A program made the position numbers and the translations under genes. Of a DNA stretch of 64,000 bases, positions 29,523-37,726 are shown piece after piece (positions within the stretch are counted from its first letter, which is position 1; every line of letters starts with the position of its first letter). The notes beneath the pieces are model-generated. The model saw only the letters and a program-made list of their open reading frames with translations, ran no database searches and was not told the origin of the DNA. The stretch spans positions 3,472,001 to 3,536,000 of the forward strand of contig NZ_CP013232.1 of assembly GCF_001584145.1 (NCBI RefSeq), read 5' to 3'. This stretch comes from Collimonas fungivorans (lineage in GTDB: Bacteria; Pseudomonadota; Gammaproteobacteria; Burkholderiales; Burkholderiaceae_D).

Positions 29523-30538
29523 CATCTGAAGACAGGCGGCTGGACGACGCCGAATTCGAGGCCTTCCTGCAAGGCCATGGCGAACTGGCGCGCCAGTTGC
29601 AGGGACTGCCGCAGCCTGCGCCTTCCGCTGCGCTGGACGCCGCCATCCTGGCGCAGGCCGAAACCATGCTCAAAACGGAAACGCCGCTGCAGCAGGCGGC
29701 CAATGACGCCTTGTCCGGCAAACCCGGCAAGGCGGCCAAACCGCGCTTCTTGATGCGCTGGTCAACCCAACTAGGCATGGCTGCTTGCATGGTGCTGGCG
29801 GTGCTGGTCACTTTGCGCTGGCAGACAGAGCCGGCGACGCAGTCTTACGATACGGCCCCCCAAGCCGAACCGGCGCCACCGCCTGCCGCGCCAGCAGCGG
29901 CGCCAGCGCCGTCAGTAAAGTCAGTGGAGCCGGTTGAAAAGAAAGCCCAGGCAAAGCCGGACCTGGCGCGCCCCAAAGCCGCTGCCCGCAGCGCGCCGCC
30001 GGCAGCAAAAGCTGCGCCGGAAGCGAAGTCACCAACCCAGGCCCAGGATACGCAAGCCGCACCTGCTCCGACGCCAGCGCCCATTGCAGGTAGAGAAAAC
30101 TACGCCGTTTCGCCATCGCAGTTGGCAAATCCGGAAAACCTGCCGTCGAAAGCCCGGGCAATCATTGTGCCGCGGGCGGCGGTCACGGCCAGTCAGCCAT
30201 CAGCGATTGCAGATCCCGCAGCGGCGTACTCGCCTGCTCCGGCGCCGATAGTTGCGCCACCGGCTCCAACATACTCGTCGGCTCCTGCCCCGGCGATAGC
30301 GTCTGGCGCCACTGCTGCTGCAGCGCCAACGGAATCGGAATCGGCGTCCGTCGCCACCCAACCGGGAAAACCGGAATCGCCCGCACGAGCCGAGGCGTGG
30401 CTGTCAGTGATTGATCAAATGCTGAAGGCAGGCTTGCGCCAGGATGCGCTGGAAGAATGGGAGAAATTCAGGCATGCCTATCCCGGCTATCCGGTACCGG
30501 AAAAATTGCGCGCGCAGATCAGGCTGCAGCAGAAATAG
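29519..30538 (+). CDS. Probable anti-sigma factor with one membrane helix
   Basis: A 339-aa protein coupled to the ECF sigma gene. The N-terminal cytosolic part (about 1-75) is followed by one membrane helix (about 82-100; LGMAACMVLAVLVTLRW), then a long Ala/Pro-rich periplasmic stretch (about 105-285) and a folded C-terminal segment (AWLSVIDQMLKAGLRQDALEEW). No zinc-binding HxxxCxxC motif is visible, so it is not a ZAS-type anti-sigma factor. Role is inferred from position and topology. Confidence 0.65.
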   Translation: MTSEDRRLDDAEFEAFLQGHGELARQLQGLPQPAPSAALDAAILAQAETMLKTETPLQQAANDALSGKPGKAAKPRFLMRWSTQLGMAACMVLAVLVTLRWQTEPATQSYDTAPQAEPAPPPAAPAAAPAPSVKSVEPVEKKAQAKPDLARPKAAARSAPPAAKAAPEAKSPTQAQDTQAAPAPTPAPIAGRENYAVSPSQLANPENLPSKARAIIVPRAAVTASQPSAIADPAAAYSPAPAPIVAPPAPTYSSAPAPAIASGATAAAAPTESESASVATQPGKPESPARAEAWLSVIDQMLKAGLRQDALEEWEKFRHAYPGYPVPEKLRAQIRLQQK

Positions 30539-30575
30539 AGACGACGCAGAACATGCATGCCGAGCTAGCCGGCTT

Positions 30576-30689
30576 TCATAAAATGAATATCGCATCAGGA
30601 TCGACCGAACGCCAGAACTCTTGCATTCCACGGTTGGCCTTTGCCCCTTTGCGGGACTCGCTGATCACATTGCTATTCAACAGAGGCAC
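30576..30689 (-). pseudogene. Truncated PIN-domain (FitB/VapC-type) toxin remnant
   Basis: A 37-codon frame from GTG 30689, with CAGGAG 7 nt upstream and 15 nt after the FitA-like gene. It encodes PLLNSNVISESRKG followed by FWRSVDPDA, matching the FitB/VapC N-terminus (LLDTNVISELRKG). The first catalytic Asp is changed to Ser and the frame stops after 37 residues, losing the other PIN acidic residues, so it should be inactive. Confidence 0.7.
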
Positions 30690-30704
30690 GCTTTACTCCT
30701 GAAT

Positions 30705-30923
30705 TTATTCTCGGAGTTTGCGCGCGTCGAAGTCCTTGTCTTCCCCGACATTCGGCATGCTCAATAAAAATTCCACCAGCGAGCGCCGCTGCGGGCGCTG
30801 CAGCGCTGCCCGCAGGATTTCCCTGTGTTCGGATTCGGCACTGCGGCCATGCGCAGCAGCCTGTTGTTTGAGTGCCAGAGTGAGTTCTTCTTCCAGGTTT
30901 CTAACCACCAGGTTTGTAGCCAT
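30705..30923 (-). CDS. FitA-like ribbon-helix-helix antitoxin
   Basis: A 72-aa antitoxin of the FitA/Arc-type ribbon-helix-helix family. The strand TNLVVRNLEEEL, helix ALKQQAAAHGRSAESEHREIL and C-terminal RRSLVEFLLSMPNVGEDKDFD are typical; FitA C-termini wrap round the toxin. FitA-type proteins bind DNA and a PIN toxin. The toxin gene that should follow is truncated, so this is an orphan. An inverted repeat upstream (30938-30980) is a likely operator. Confidence 0.88.
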   Translation of the reverse strand: MATNLVVRNLEEELTLALKQQAAAHGRSAESEHREILRAALQRPQRRSLVEFLLSMPNVGEDKDFDARKLRE

Positions 30924-30937
30924 AGCAGCTCCTTGAA

Positions 30938-30980
30938 ATTGATTGCAACGCTATCAATTTGGCGAATTTCTGCAATCAAT
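30938..30980. promoter_or_regulatory. Inverted-repeat operator upstream of fitA-like gene
   Basis: ATTGATTGCA (30938-30947) and TGCAATCAAT (30971-30980) form a perfect 10-bp inverted repeat with a 23-nt spacer, beginning 14 nt upstream of the antitoxin start. FitAB-type complexes autorepress through inverted repeats at such positions. Confidence 0.65.
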
Positions 30981-31081
30981 GCAGGCATCCTGCCGACCAT
31001 TAGTTGGTTTTTAACAAATAATATGCGCCTATCGGACGGCGCAGTCGTGGACAAGAAGAAAATTACTTGAATGCTTATGAA

Positions 31082-31114
31082 AAAAGCCGGGAGACAAATT
31101 GTCTCCCGGCTTTT
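31082..31114. terminator. Bidirectional Rho-independent terminator
   Basis: A 14-bp stem (AAAAGCCGGGAGAC with its complement) with a 5-nt loop and flanking A/T tracts. It ends the kbl-tdh operon on the minus strand. Confidence 0.9.
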
Positions 31115-31137
31115 ACCAAAAGGCCTCAACCGATACC

Positions 31138-32103
31138 TCAGGCGACTTGCTTTTCCTGGCTTACCTGCTTACGACCGACAAGATGCGCCAGCATGTCGTC
31201 AACCATCTCGCTCAGGCTATACGCCGGACGCCATGCCCAGTCTTGACGTGCACTGGCATCGTCAATCGAACGCGGCCACGCATCGGCGATTGCCTGGCGG
31301 AAGTCCGGCTTGTAAGCGGCCTGGAAAGTTGGCACACGCTGCTGGATGATGGCCACCAGCTCGCGCGGCGAAAAACTCCACGCCGCCAGATTGTATGAGC
31401 CGGCCGTCTTGAGATTCTCTTTCGGCGCACTCATCAGTTCAATGGTGGCGCGCACAGCGTCAGGCATGTACATCATCGGCAATGTGCTTTCTTCACCCAG
31501 GAAACTGGTGAAGCCGCTGCCTTCAGCCGCGGAAAACAATGCCTGGATGGCGTAGTCGGTTGTACCGCCGCCGGGTTCCGCCGAATAGCTGATCAGGCCC
31601 GGATAACGCAAGCTGCGGATATCCATGCCGTATTTTTCCGCATACCAGGTGCACCAATGTTCGCCGGCCAGCTTCGAGATGCCGTAGACAGTCTTCGGAT
31701 CCATAGGGCCGACCTGCGGCGCATTGTCGCGCGGGGTCGAAGGGCCGAATGCCGCGATCGAACTGGGCCAGAACACTTTCGACAATTTGGCCTGGCGCGC
31801 CACTTCCAGCACGTTCAGCAAGCCCGTCATGTTCAGGTTCCAGGCCCACTCCGGATGCTCTTCGCCTTTGGCGGACAAGGCCGCCGCCAGGTGATAGATT
31901 TCACCGATGTCGTGTTGCTGCACCACCTCCGCCAAATGCTTGGCGTCGGTCACATCCAGTTTTTCGTAAGCCAGTTCCTGATGCCGGCCAAGCGCCTGTA
32001 TATCGCTCGCGACAACCTGTTTTGCGCCATGCAGCTTGACCAGTGCGGTCGTCAATTCGGTGCCGATCTGGCCGTTGGCGCCGATTACCAATATTTTTTT
32101 CAT
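31138..32103 (-). CDS. L-threonine 3-dehydrogenase (SDR/epimerase type)
   Basis: NAD-dependent oxidoreductase of 321 aa that converts L-threonine to 2-amino-3-ketobutyrate, in the extended-SDR form and not the zinc-dependent Tdh form. It has the Rossmann glycine motif GANGQIGTEL at the N-terminus, AALSAKGEEHPEWAWNLNM, the catalytic YGISK motif with upstream Ser in WPSSIAAFG, and substrate loop PGLISYSAEPGGGTTDYA. It lies 24 nt downstream of the ligase gene and completes the two-step threonine-to-glycine path. Confidence 0.9.
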   Translation of the reverse strand: MKKILVIGANGQIGTELTTALVKLHGAKQVVASDIQALGRHQELAYEKLDVTDAKHLAEVVQQHDIGEIYHLAAALSAKGEEHPEWAWNLNMTGLLNVLEVARQAKLSKVFWPSSIAAFGPSTPRDNAPQVGPMDPKTVYGISKLAGEHWCTWYAEKYGMDIRSLRYPGLISYSAEPGGGTTDYAIQALFSAAEGSGFTSFLGEESTLPMMYMPDAVRATIELMSAPKENLKTAGSYNLAAWSFSPRELVAIIQQRVPTFQAAYKPDFRQAIADAWPRSIDDASARQDWAWRPAYSLSEMVDDMLAHLVGRKQVSQEKQVA

Positions 32104-32127
32104 CTCTTGTCTCTTCAGTTCTGCTCT

Positions 32128-33351
32128 TCAGTTCTTCACCAGGCCCAGCTCTTCGCCGGCCTGCCGGAATATGCGCACGGCGCGTTGCAGCGTTGCTTCG
32201 TCATGGACCGCCGACATCTGCACCCGGATCCGCGCCTGTCCTTGCGGCACCACCGGATAAAAGAAACCGACCGCGTACACGCCCAGCTCGTAGAGGCGGC
32301 GCGACAGGTTCTGCGCGACCACGGCGTCGTACACCATCAGCGGCACGATCGGGTGGGTCCCAGGTTTGATCTCGAAACCGGCTTCAGTGATGGCTTTGCG
32401 GAAATAGACGGTGTTGCGCTCCAGGCGGTCGCGCAGCTCGGTAGACGCTTCCAGCAGGTTGAGCGCCTCGATAGAAGCGCCGACGATCGCCGGCATCAGG
32501 GTGTTCGAAAACAGGTAGGGCCGGGAGCGTTGCCGCAGCAGGTCGATCACCTCGCGCCGGCCCGCAGTGAAGCCACCGCTGGCCCCGCCCAGGGCTTTGC
32601 CAAGGGTGCCGGTAATGACGTCGACCTTGCCGAAGATGCCGCGCGCTTCATGCGTACCGCGTCCGCGTGCACCCATGAAGCCGGTGGCGTGGCAGTCGTC
32701 GACGCCGAGCAAGGCGCCGTATTGGTCGCACAGCTGGCGGATCACATCAAGCTGCGCCACGGTGCCGTCCATCGAAAACACGCCGTCGGTAAACACCATG
32801 GAAAAACGGGCGTTGTCGGCCTTGGCCTGTTTCAGGCAGCGCTCCAGGTCTTCCATGTCGTTGTGGGCGTAACGATAGCGTTTCGCCTTGCACAGGCGGA
32901 CGCCGTCGATGATAGAAGCGTGGTTGAGCGCATCGCTGATGATCGCGTCCTGCTCGCCCAGCAAGGGCTCGAACAAGCCGCCGTTGGCGTCGAACGCCGC
33001 GGCGTACAGGATGCAGTCCTCGGTGCCCAGGAACGTCGCCAGGCGCTGTTCCAGTTCGCGATGGATATCTTGCGTGCCGCAGATGAAACGTACCGAGCTC
33101 AGGCCGAAACCATGGCTGTCCAGGGCCGCGTGGGCGGCCTTGATCAAGGCCGGGTGCGAAGACAATCCGAGGTAATTGTTGGCGCACAGGTTGATCAATT
33201 CACCGCTGGCGGTATTGATCTTGCCGCCCTGCGGGCCAAGGATCAGGCGCTCGCTTTTCAGCAGGCCGGCGGCCTCGATCCCGGCCAGCTCGTCGCGCAA
33301 GTGGCCATAGAAGCCGGCAGCGCCTGCCTGGGTAGTGATGTCTTGTGTCAT
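32128..33351 (-). CDS. kbl: Glycine C-acetyltransferase (2-amino-3-ketobutyrate CoA ligase)
   Basis: PLP enzyme of the alpha-oxoamine synthase family, 407 aa, which cleaves 2-amino-3-ketobutyrate with CoA to glycine and acetyl-CoA. Visible motifs are [27 protein letters not shown], the PLP lysine in [15 protein letters not shown] and the C-terminal [19 protein letters not shown]. It is the first gene of the kbl-tdh operon and is divergent from an XRE-cupin regulator across an intergenic palindrome. Confidence 0.95.
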   Translation of the reverse strand: MTQDITTQAGAAGFYGHLRDELAGIEAAGLLKSERLILGPQGGKINTASGELINLCANNYLGLSSHPALIKAAHAALDSHGFGLSSVRFICGTQDIHRELEQRLATFLGTEDCILYAAAFDANGGLFEPLLGEQDAIISDALNHASIIDGVRLCKAKRYRYAHNDMEDLERCLKQAKADNARFSMVFTDGVFSMDGTVAQLDVIRQLCDQYGALLGVDDCHATGFMGARGRGTHEARGIFGKVDVITGTLGKALGGASGGFTAGRREVIDLLRQRSRPYLFSNTLMPAIVGASIEALNLLEASTELRDRLERNTVYFRKAITEAGFEIKPGTHPIVPLMVYDAVVAQNLSRRLYELGVYAVGFFYPVVPQGQARIRVQMSAVHDEATLQRAVRIFRQAGEELGLVKN

Positions 33352-33386
33352 TGTCTGCCTCGATCTTATATAATATATTGCTTCAA

Positions 33387-33400
33387 TTCGATATATCGAA
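33387..33400. promoter_or_regulatory. 14-bp palindrome between kbl and XRE-cupin gene
   Basis: TTCGATATATCGAA is perfectly self-complementary and lies midway between the divergent starts, in AT-rich sequence. It is the best candidate operator for the XRE-cupin protein. Confidence 0.65.
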
Positions 33401-33416
33401 CAAGAATTCCACGATA

Positions 33417-34037
33417 ATGCACAAAAACGAGGTTGTCAACCAGATGAGCAGCAATTCAGGAAAAAATTTGGAGGATGCACCGCCCAAGGTCGGCGATACC
33501 TTGGTCAAGCTGCGCCAGGCCGACGGGCTGTCGCTGGATGCCTTATCGAAACGCGCCGGCGTCTCCAAGTCCATGCTATCGCAAATCGAGCGTAACCAGG
33601 CCAATCCCACGGTTGCCGTGGTGTGGCGCCTGGCCAACGCCCTCGGCGTGCCGATCTCGCTGCTGGTGGACGGCAACCAGCCGGTCGCGGCCTCGATTGA
33701 AACCTTGCCCAGCCACGCCACGCCTTCGCTGCGCTCGCGCGACGGCCATTGCGTGCTGCGCATCCTGGGGCCGATCGAACTGGCCGGTCAGTTCGAATGG
33801 TACGAACTGTCGGTCGAACCCGGCGGCTGCCTCGACTCGGAGGCGCACGAACCGGCTTCGCGCGAACACCTGACGGTCTTGTCCGGCATGCTGGAAGTCC
33901 AGAGCGGCAGCAACATCACCAAGATCAAGGTCGGCGAAACGGCGCGCTATGCGGCGGACCGCCCGCACTACATCAAGAATGTCGGCAAGAATGCTGCCAG
34001 CGCGCTGCTGGTGGTGATCCATAACGGCGGCCAGTAG
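33417..34037 (+). CDS. XRE-family regulator with C-terminal cupin
   Basis: A 206-aa repressor or activator. The HTH (about 20-75) shows [20 protein letters not shown] and [29 protein letters not shown]; the cupin (about 110-205) contains [16 protein letters not shown], the likely ligand pocket. ATG 33417 is used; ATG 33444 (MSSNSGKN) is an alternative with GAGG about 11 nt upstream. Being divergent from kbl-tdh, it probably controls threonine degradation in response to threonine, glycine or a related small molecule. That role is inferred. Confidence 0.88.
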   Translation: MHKNEVVNQMSSNSGKNLEDAPPKVGDTLVKLRQADGLSLDALSKRAGVSKSMLSQIERNQANPTVAVVWRLANALGVPISLLVDGNQPVAASIETLPSHATPSLRSRDGHCVLRILGPIELAGQFEWYELSVEPGGCLDSEAHEPASREHLTVLSGMLEVQSGSNITKIKVGETARYAADRPHYIKNVGKNAASALLVVIHNGGQ

Positions 34038-34068
34038 CAGGCAAATAAGCAGTCCCGCCCGCACAATA

Positions 34069-34106
34069 AAAAAGGCTGGAAGACATGATTGTCTTCCAGC
34101 CTTTTT
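34069..34106. terminator. Bidirectional Rho-independent terminator
   Basis: A 16-bp stem (34069-34084 with 34091-34106), 6-nt loop ATGATT and A/T flanks. It separates the XRE-cupin gene from the convergent lipoprotein gene. Confidence 0.9.
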
Positions 34107-34132
34107 GACTTTACAGCCGCTTGCTCCGGCTG

Positions 34133-34585
34133 TTAGTGGGTTACCCGGGTAACGCCGCCTGAAGACAGCAAACGCACGCGGTCGCCAACGTTGAAACGCT
34201 CGTCGGCATCCTGGGTAATAGCACGCAATTCGCCGTTGCTCAGGCGCACGGTGATTTCCAGGCCTGGACGCTGATTCAGGTTGTTTTCCACCTGGTTGCC
34301 GGCAATCCCGCCGAGCACCGCGCCGACCACGCCGGCTGCAATCGATCCGTTGCCTTTGCCGATCAGCGAACCGGCGCCTACCGCGCCAAGCGCGCCGCCA
34401 GCCAAGGTGCCGGCGCCGCCGCCGGTGTTCTTGTCGATAGTGACCGGACGCACCGAATCAACCACCGCCATGCGCACCGATTGCTCGCCCTGGGCTTGGT
34501 GGCTGGTATATACATTTGCCGAATTCGGCGTTACAGCGCAACCGCTCAAGGCCACCAGGGCCGCGACTACGATCAGGTTCTTCAT
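34133..34585 (-). CDS. Glycine-zipper 2TM lipoprotein (SlyB/Pcp-like)
   Basis: Outer-membrane lipoprotein of 150 aa. The signal (NLIVVAALVALSGC) ends in the lipobox LSGC. A glycine-zipper region (about 60-105; GTLAGGALGAVGAG and AAGVVGAVLGGIAGN) is followed by a beta-rich end (GLEITVRLSNGELRAITQDAD). ATG 34585 is favoured over the two upstream Met codons because GGAG lies about 9 nt before it. Family members act in envelope integrity; no specific function is shown. Confidence 0.88.
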   Translation of the reverse strand: MKNLIVVAALVALSGCAVTPNSANVYTSHQAQGEQSVRMAVVDSVRPVTIDKNTGGGAGTLAGGALGAVGAGSLIGKGNGSIAAGVVGAVLGGIAGNQVENNLNQRPGLEITVRLSNGELRAITQDADERFNVGDRVRLLSSGGVTRVTH

Positions 34586-34815
34586 TCTTGATAACTCCAT
34601 CATAAATTGCTCTTACACAAAAATTGCCGCATGACCCGCGAAGCGCACCGACAGAGGGGTTGCCCGGGTACGGCGCCGTTACTTGCAGCGTTGGACAGTG
34701 AATCAGTGGATCAGGTTTTCGCCAATTCTGCTCATTTTATCAATTTTTCACAGGCAACTGGGATTTTGCAAAAAAACCATGGTTTTCCGCCCTCGCCGCC
34801 AGCCTATCGGCAACC

Positions 34816-35565
34816 TCAGCGGCCGCCGGCGACATCGATGAATGCGCCGGTCGAATAAGACGCCTCGTCGGACACCAGCCACATGATCGCGCGCGCCACT
34901 TCGTCGGCGCTGCCGCCGCGCCGCATCGGCACCGTATCCTTGACCCGGTCGACCCGGCCCGGTTCGCCGCCGCTGGCGTGAATGTCGGTGTAGATCACGC
35001 CCGGCCGCACCGCGTTGACGCGGATGCCCTGGCCGGCGACTTCCTTCGCCAGGCCGACCGTCATGGCGTCGATCGCTCCCTTGGAGGCGGCGTAATCGAC
35101 ATATTCGCCCGGACCGCCGAGCTTGGCCGCCATCGACGACAGGTTGACGATGGAGCCGCCTTGGCCGCCGAGGCTGGTAGACATGCGCCGCACCGCTTCG
35201 CGGGCGCACAGGAAGCTGCCGACGATGTTGGTGCTGAACACGCGCTGCAAACGCGCCACGTCCATCTCTTCCACCCGCATCTGCCGCTCCAGGATTCCGG
35301 CGTTGTTGACCAGGGCGGTCAGCTTGCCGAGTTGCGCATCGACGGTCTGGAACAGGTTCAAGACATCGGCCTCGACGGCAACATCCCCGGCAACCGCCAA
35401 GGCTTCGCCGCCGGCTTTGCGGATGGTTTCGACCACCTGCTCGGCGGCGCTGCGGTTATGCACATAATTGACGCATACGGCGTAGCCGCGGGCGGCCGCC
35501 AGGTGCGCCGTGGCGGCGCCGATGCCGCGGCTGGCGCCGGTAATCACGATCACTTGTTTCGACAT
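34816..35565 (-). CDS. SDR family oxidoreductase
   Basis: Classical short-chain dehydrogenase/reductase of 249 aa. It has the TGASRGIG cofactor motif near the N-terminus, NNAG (NNAGILERQ), catalytic Ser in IVNLSSMAAKL and YVDYAASKGA carrying Tyr and Lys. ATG 35565 is preferred because the extra residues upstream have no family match. It ends 7 nt downstream of the AMP-ligase gene (stop 35573) and is the last gene of the Liv/ligase cluster. Substrate unknown; in this context a 3-oxo or hydroxy-acyl intermediate is possible. Confidence 0.88.
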   Translation of the reverse strand: MSKQVIVITGASRGIGAATAHLAAARGYAVCVNYVHNRSAAEQVVETIRKAGGEALAVAGDVAVEADVLNLFQTVDAQLGKLTALVNNAGILERQMRVEEMDVARLQRVFSTNIVGSFLCAREAVRRMSTSLGGQGGSIVNLSSMAAKLGGPGEYVDYAASKGAIDAMTVGLAKEVAGQGIRVNAVRPGVIYTDIHASGGEPGRVDRVKDTVPMRRGGSADEVARAIMWLVSDEASYSTGAFIDVAGGR

Positions 35566-35572
35566 GCTGCCC

Positions 35573-36820
35573 TCATTCGTATTTGCGGGCATCCTCGATG
35601 ACTTTGCCGTCATTCGGCAGGCTGCCCGGCGCGACAAATAAAACTTCGCCGCGCAGTTTGGTTATCTCGCGCAGGCTGTCCGCAATCTGTTCCGCGGCCG
35701 AGACCGGCGCATCCTGCACCTCGCAATGCAGCGTCATGACATCGTTTGCCATGGCGCCGCTGACCACCAGGCGCGCTTTCAGGACCTGCGGATGGCGCTT
35801 CAGCAGCTCGGCCAGCTGCGACGGATGGACGAACATGCCGCGCACCTTGGTCACCTGGTCGGCGCGTCCCATCCAGCCCTTGATGCGGGTATTGGTGCGG
35901 CCGCATGGCGAGACGCCTTCCAGCACCGCGGACAAGTCCCCGGTGGCGAACCGTATCAGAGGATAATCGGGGTTGAAAGAAGTCAGCACCACCTCGCCCA
36001 CTTCGCCGGCGGCAACCGGGTCGCCGCTGCCGGGCCGCACGATTTCCAGGATCAGGTCCTCATCCAGGATCATACCCGGATTGAGGCGGCCGTTGCTGAG
36101 CGACTCGTAAGCGATATTGCCGACGTCGGCCGAGGCATACAATTGCAGCACATGCGGCACGCCGTTATCGTGGAACCACTGGCGCAACGATGGCGGCAAG
36201 GCTTCGGCGCTGAGCAGCGCCCGTTGCACGGTGCCGATGTCGGCGCCCATCTCGCGCGCCTTTTCGATGATGATCTTGAGGAAAGACGGCGTACCGACGT
36301 AGGCATCCGGCCGCAAGGCCGACATCGCCTGGACCTGCAGCTCGGTCTGGCCGATGCCGGCCGGGATCACGGCGCAGCCCAGCTTGCTGGCCGCGCCTTC
36401 AACCATGAAGGCGGCCGGCGTGAAATGGTAGGCAAAACAATTCTGTATCAGGTCGCCGGCGCGCAGCCCCAGGGCGCGCATCGGCCGCGCAAAACGCCAC
36501 CAGTCCTGGCCGTATCCCTCGGGATCGAAAATCGCTCCGGGCGAAACATATAAACGGCGCAACTGACGGTGCGGCGTGGTGTTCAGGCCGCCGAACGGCG
36601 GCTGCTGCGCCTGCAGTTCATGCAAATCGGATTTGCGCGTAAGCGGCAATTGCGCCAGCGCGGCACGGTCGCGGATATCGCCGGCGGCTACGCCGTGCAG
36701 GATACGGGCCCAGCCGGTTGCAGCCTGCGCCCGCGCGATCAATTGCGGCAAACCGCTCATCAGATCCGCTTCGCGCTGCAATGGATGGCGTTGTTCAAGA
36801 AAATCGAGAGTGTCAGACAT
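35573..36820 (-). CDS. AMP-binding ligase of the phenylacetate-CoA ligase family
   Basis: Cytosolic acyl-adenylate-forming enzyme of 415 aa, resembling PaaK-type phenylacetate-CoA ligases. Seen are FAYHFTPAAFMVEGAASKLG in the N-terminal half, LYASADVGNIAYES near the core, the RFATGDLSAVLE hinge and the C-terminal GWMGRADQVTKVRGMFVHP motif. It lies between the LivF gene and the SDR gene in the same direction. Since a second AMP ligase lies at the other end of the same cluster, the imported substrate is probably an aromatic or fatty acid that is activated to a CoA thioester. Confidence 0.82.
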   Translation of the reverse strand: MSDTLDFLEQRHPLQREADLMSGLPQLIARAQAATGWARILHGVAAGDIRDRAALAQLPLTRKSDLHELQAQQPPFGGLNTTPHRQLRRLYVSPGAIFDPEGYGQDWWRFARPMRALGLRAGDLIQNCFAYHFTPAAFMVEGAASKLGCAVIPAGIGQTELQVQAMSALRPDAYVGTPSFLKIIIEKAREMGADIGTVQRALLSAEALPPSLRQWFHDNGVPHVLQLYASADVGNIAYESLSNGRLNPGMILDEDLILEIVRPGSGDPVAAGEVGEVVLTSFNPDYPLIRFATGDLSAVLEGVSPCGRTNTRIKGWMGRADQVTKVRGMFVHPSQLAELLKRHPQVLKARLVVSGAMANDVMTLHCEVQDAPVSAAEQIADSLREITKLRGEVLFVAPGSLPNDGKVIEDARKYE

Positions 36821-36864
36821 GGCGGACCTGTGTGCGTTGACGGAAAAACGGCGTAGCGATCAAG

Positions 36865-37668
36865 TCAGGCCAGCCAGCGCTTGCGGCGTCGATAGAACTT
36901 CATGTCGCGGAAATTCTTGCGTCCAGCGCCCGATACTCCCAGGTAGAACTCTTTCACATCCTCGTTGCTGGCCAGCTCGCTGGCGGCGCCTTCCATCACT
37001 ACCCGGCCGTTTTCCAGGATGTAGCCGAAATCGGCGTAGCGCAGCGCCACCATGGTGTTTTGTTCTGCCAGCAGGAAAGACACGTTTTCCCTGCGGTTCA
37101 GGTCCTTGACGATCTCGAAGATCTCCTCCACCACCTGCGGCGCCAGCCCCATCGACGGCTCATCCAGCAGGATCATCGACGGCTTGGCCATCATCGCCCG
37201 GCCGATCGCCGTCATCTGCTGCTCGCCGCCGGAGGTATAACCTGACTGCGATTTACGCCGTTCTTTCAGGCGCGGGAAATAATCGTAGATCCGTTCCAGG
37301 TCGCGTTTGACCTGGATATTGCTGACCTGGCGCGTATAAGCGCCGGTCAGGAGATTCTCTTCCACCGTCAGATGGCCGAAACAATGGCGCCCTTCCATCA
37401 CCTGGATCACACCGCGCCTGACCAGGTCGTTCGGCGTCAGGCGGTCGACCCGCTCGCCCTTGTATTCGATGCTGCCTTTGGTGACGTCGCCGCGCTCCGC
37501 CGACAGCAGGTTGGAGATCGCTTTCAGCGTCGTGCTTTTGCCGGCGCCGTTGGCTCCAAGCAAAGCAACGATCTTCCCTTCCGGCACCGCCAGCGACACC
37601 CCTTTCAGCACCAGGATGACGTGGTCGTAGATCACTTCGATATTGTTGATGTTGAGTGCGGTACCCAT
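36865..37668 (-). CDS. livF: Branched-chain-type ABC transporter ATP-binding protein (LivF-like)
   Basis: ATPase of a Liv-type importer, 267 aa. Walker A is LLGANGAGKST, Q-loop region VIQVMEGRHCFGHLTVEENL, signature-like YTSGGEQQMTAIGRAMM, Walker B MILLDEPSMGL and H-loop nearby. It is one of two ATPases in the cluster (the other is the frameshifted LivG) and lies 58 nt downstream of the binding-protein gene. Confidence 0.9.
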   Translation of the reverse strand: MGTALNINNIEVIYDHVILVLKGVSLAVPEGKIVALLGANGAGKSTTLKAISNLLSAERGDVTKGSIEYKGERVDRLTPNDLVRRGVIQVMEGRHCFGHLTVEENLLTGAYTRQVSNIQVKRDLERIYDYFPRLKERRKSQSGYTSGGEQQMTAIGRAMMAKPSMILLDEPSMGLAPQVVEEIFEIVKDLNRRENVSFLLAEQNTMVALRYADFGYILENGRVVMEGAASELASNEDVKEFYLGVSGAGRKNFRDMKFYRRRKRWLA

Positions 37669-37726
37669 GCGTTCCTCGGCTATGCAGTAAAAAACGCCGG
37701 CGTCCGTACGGGCGCCGGCGCCGGGA

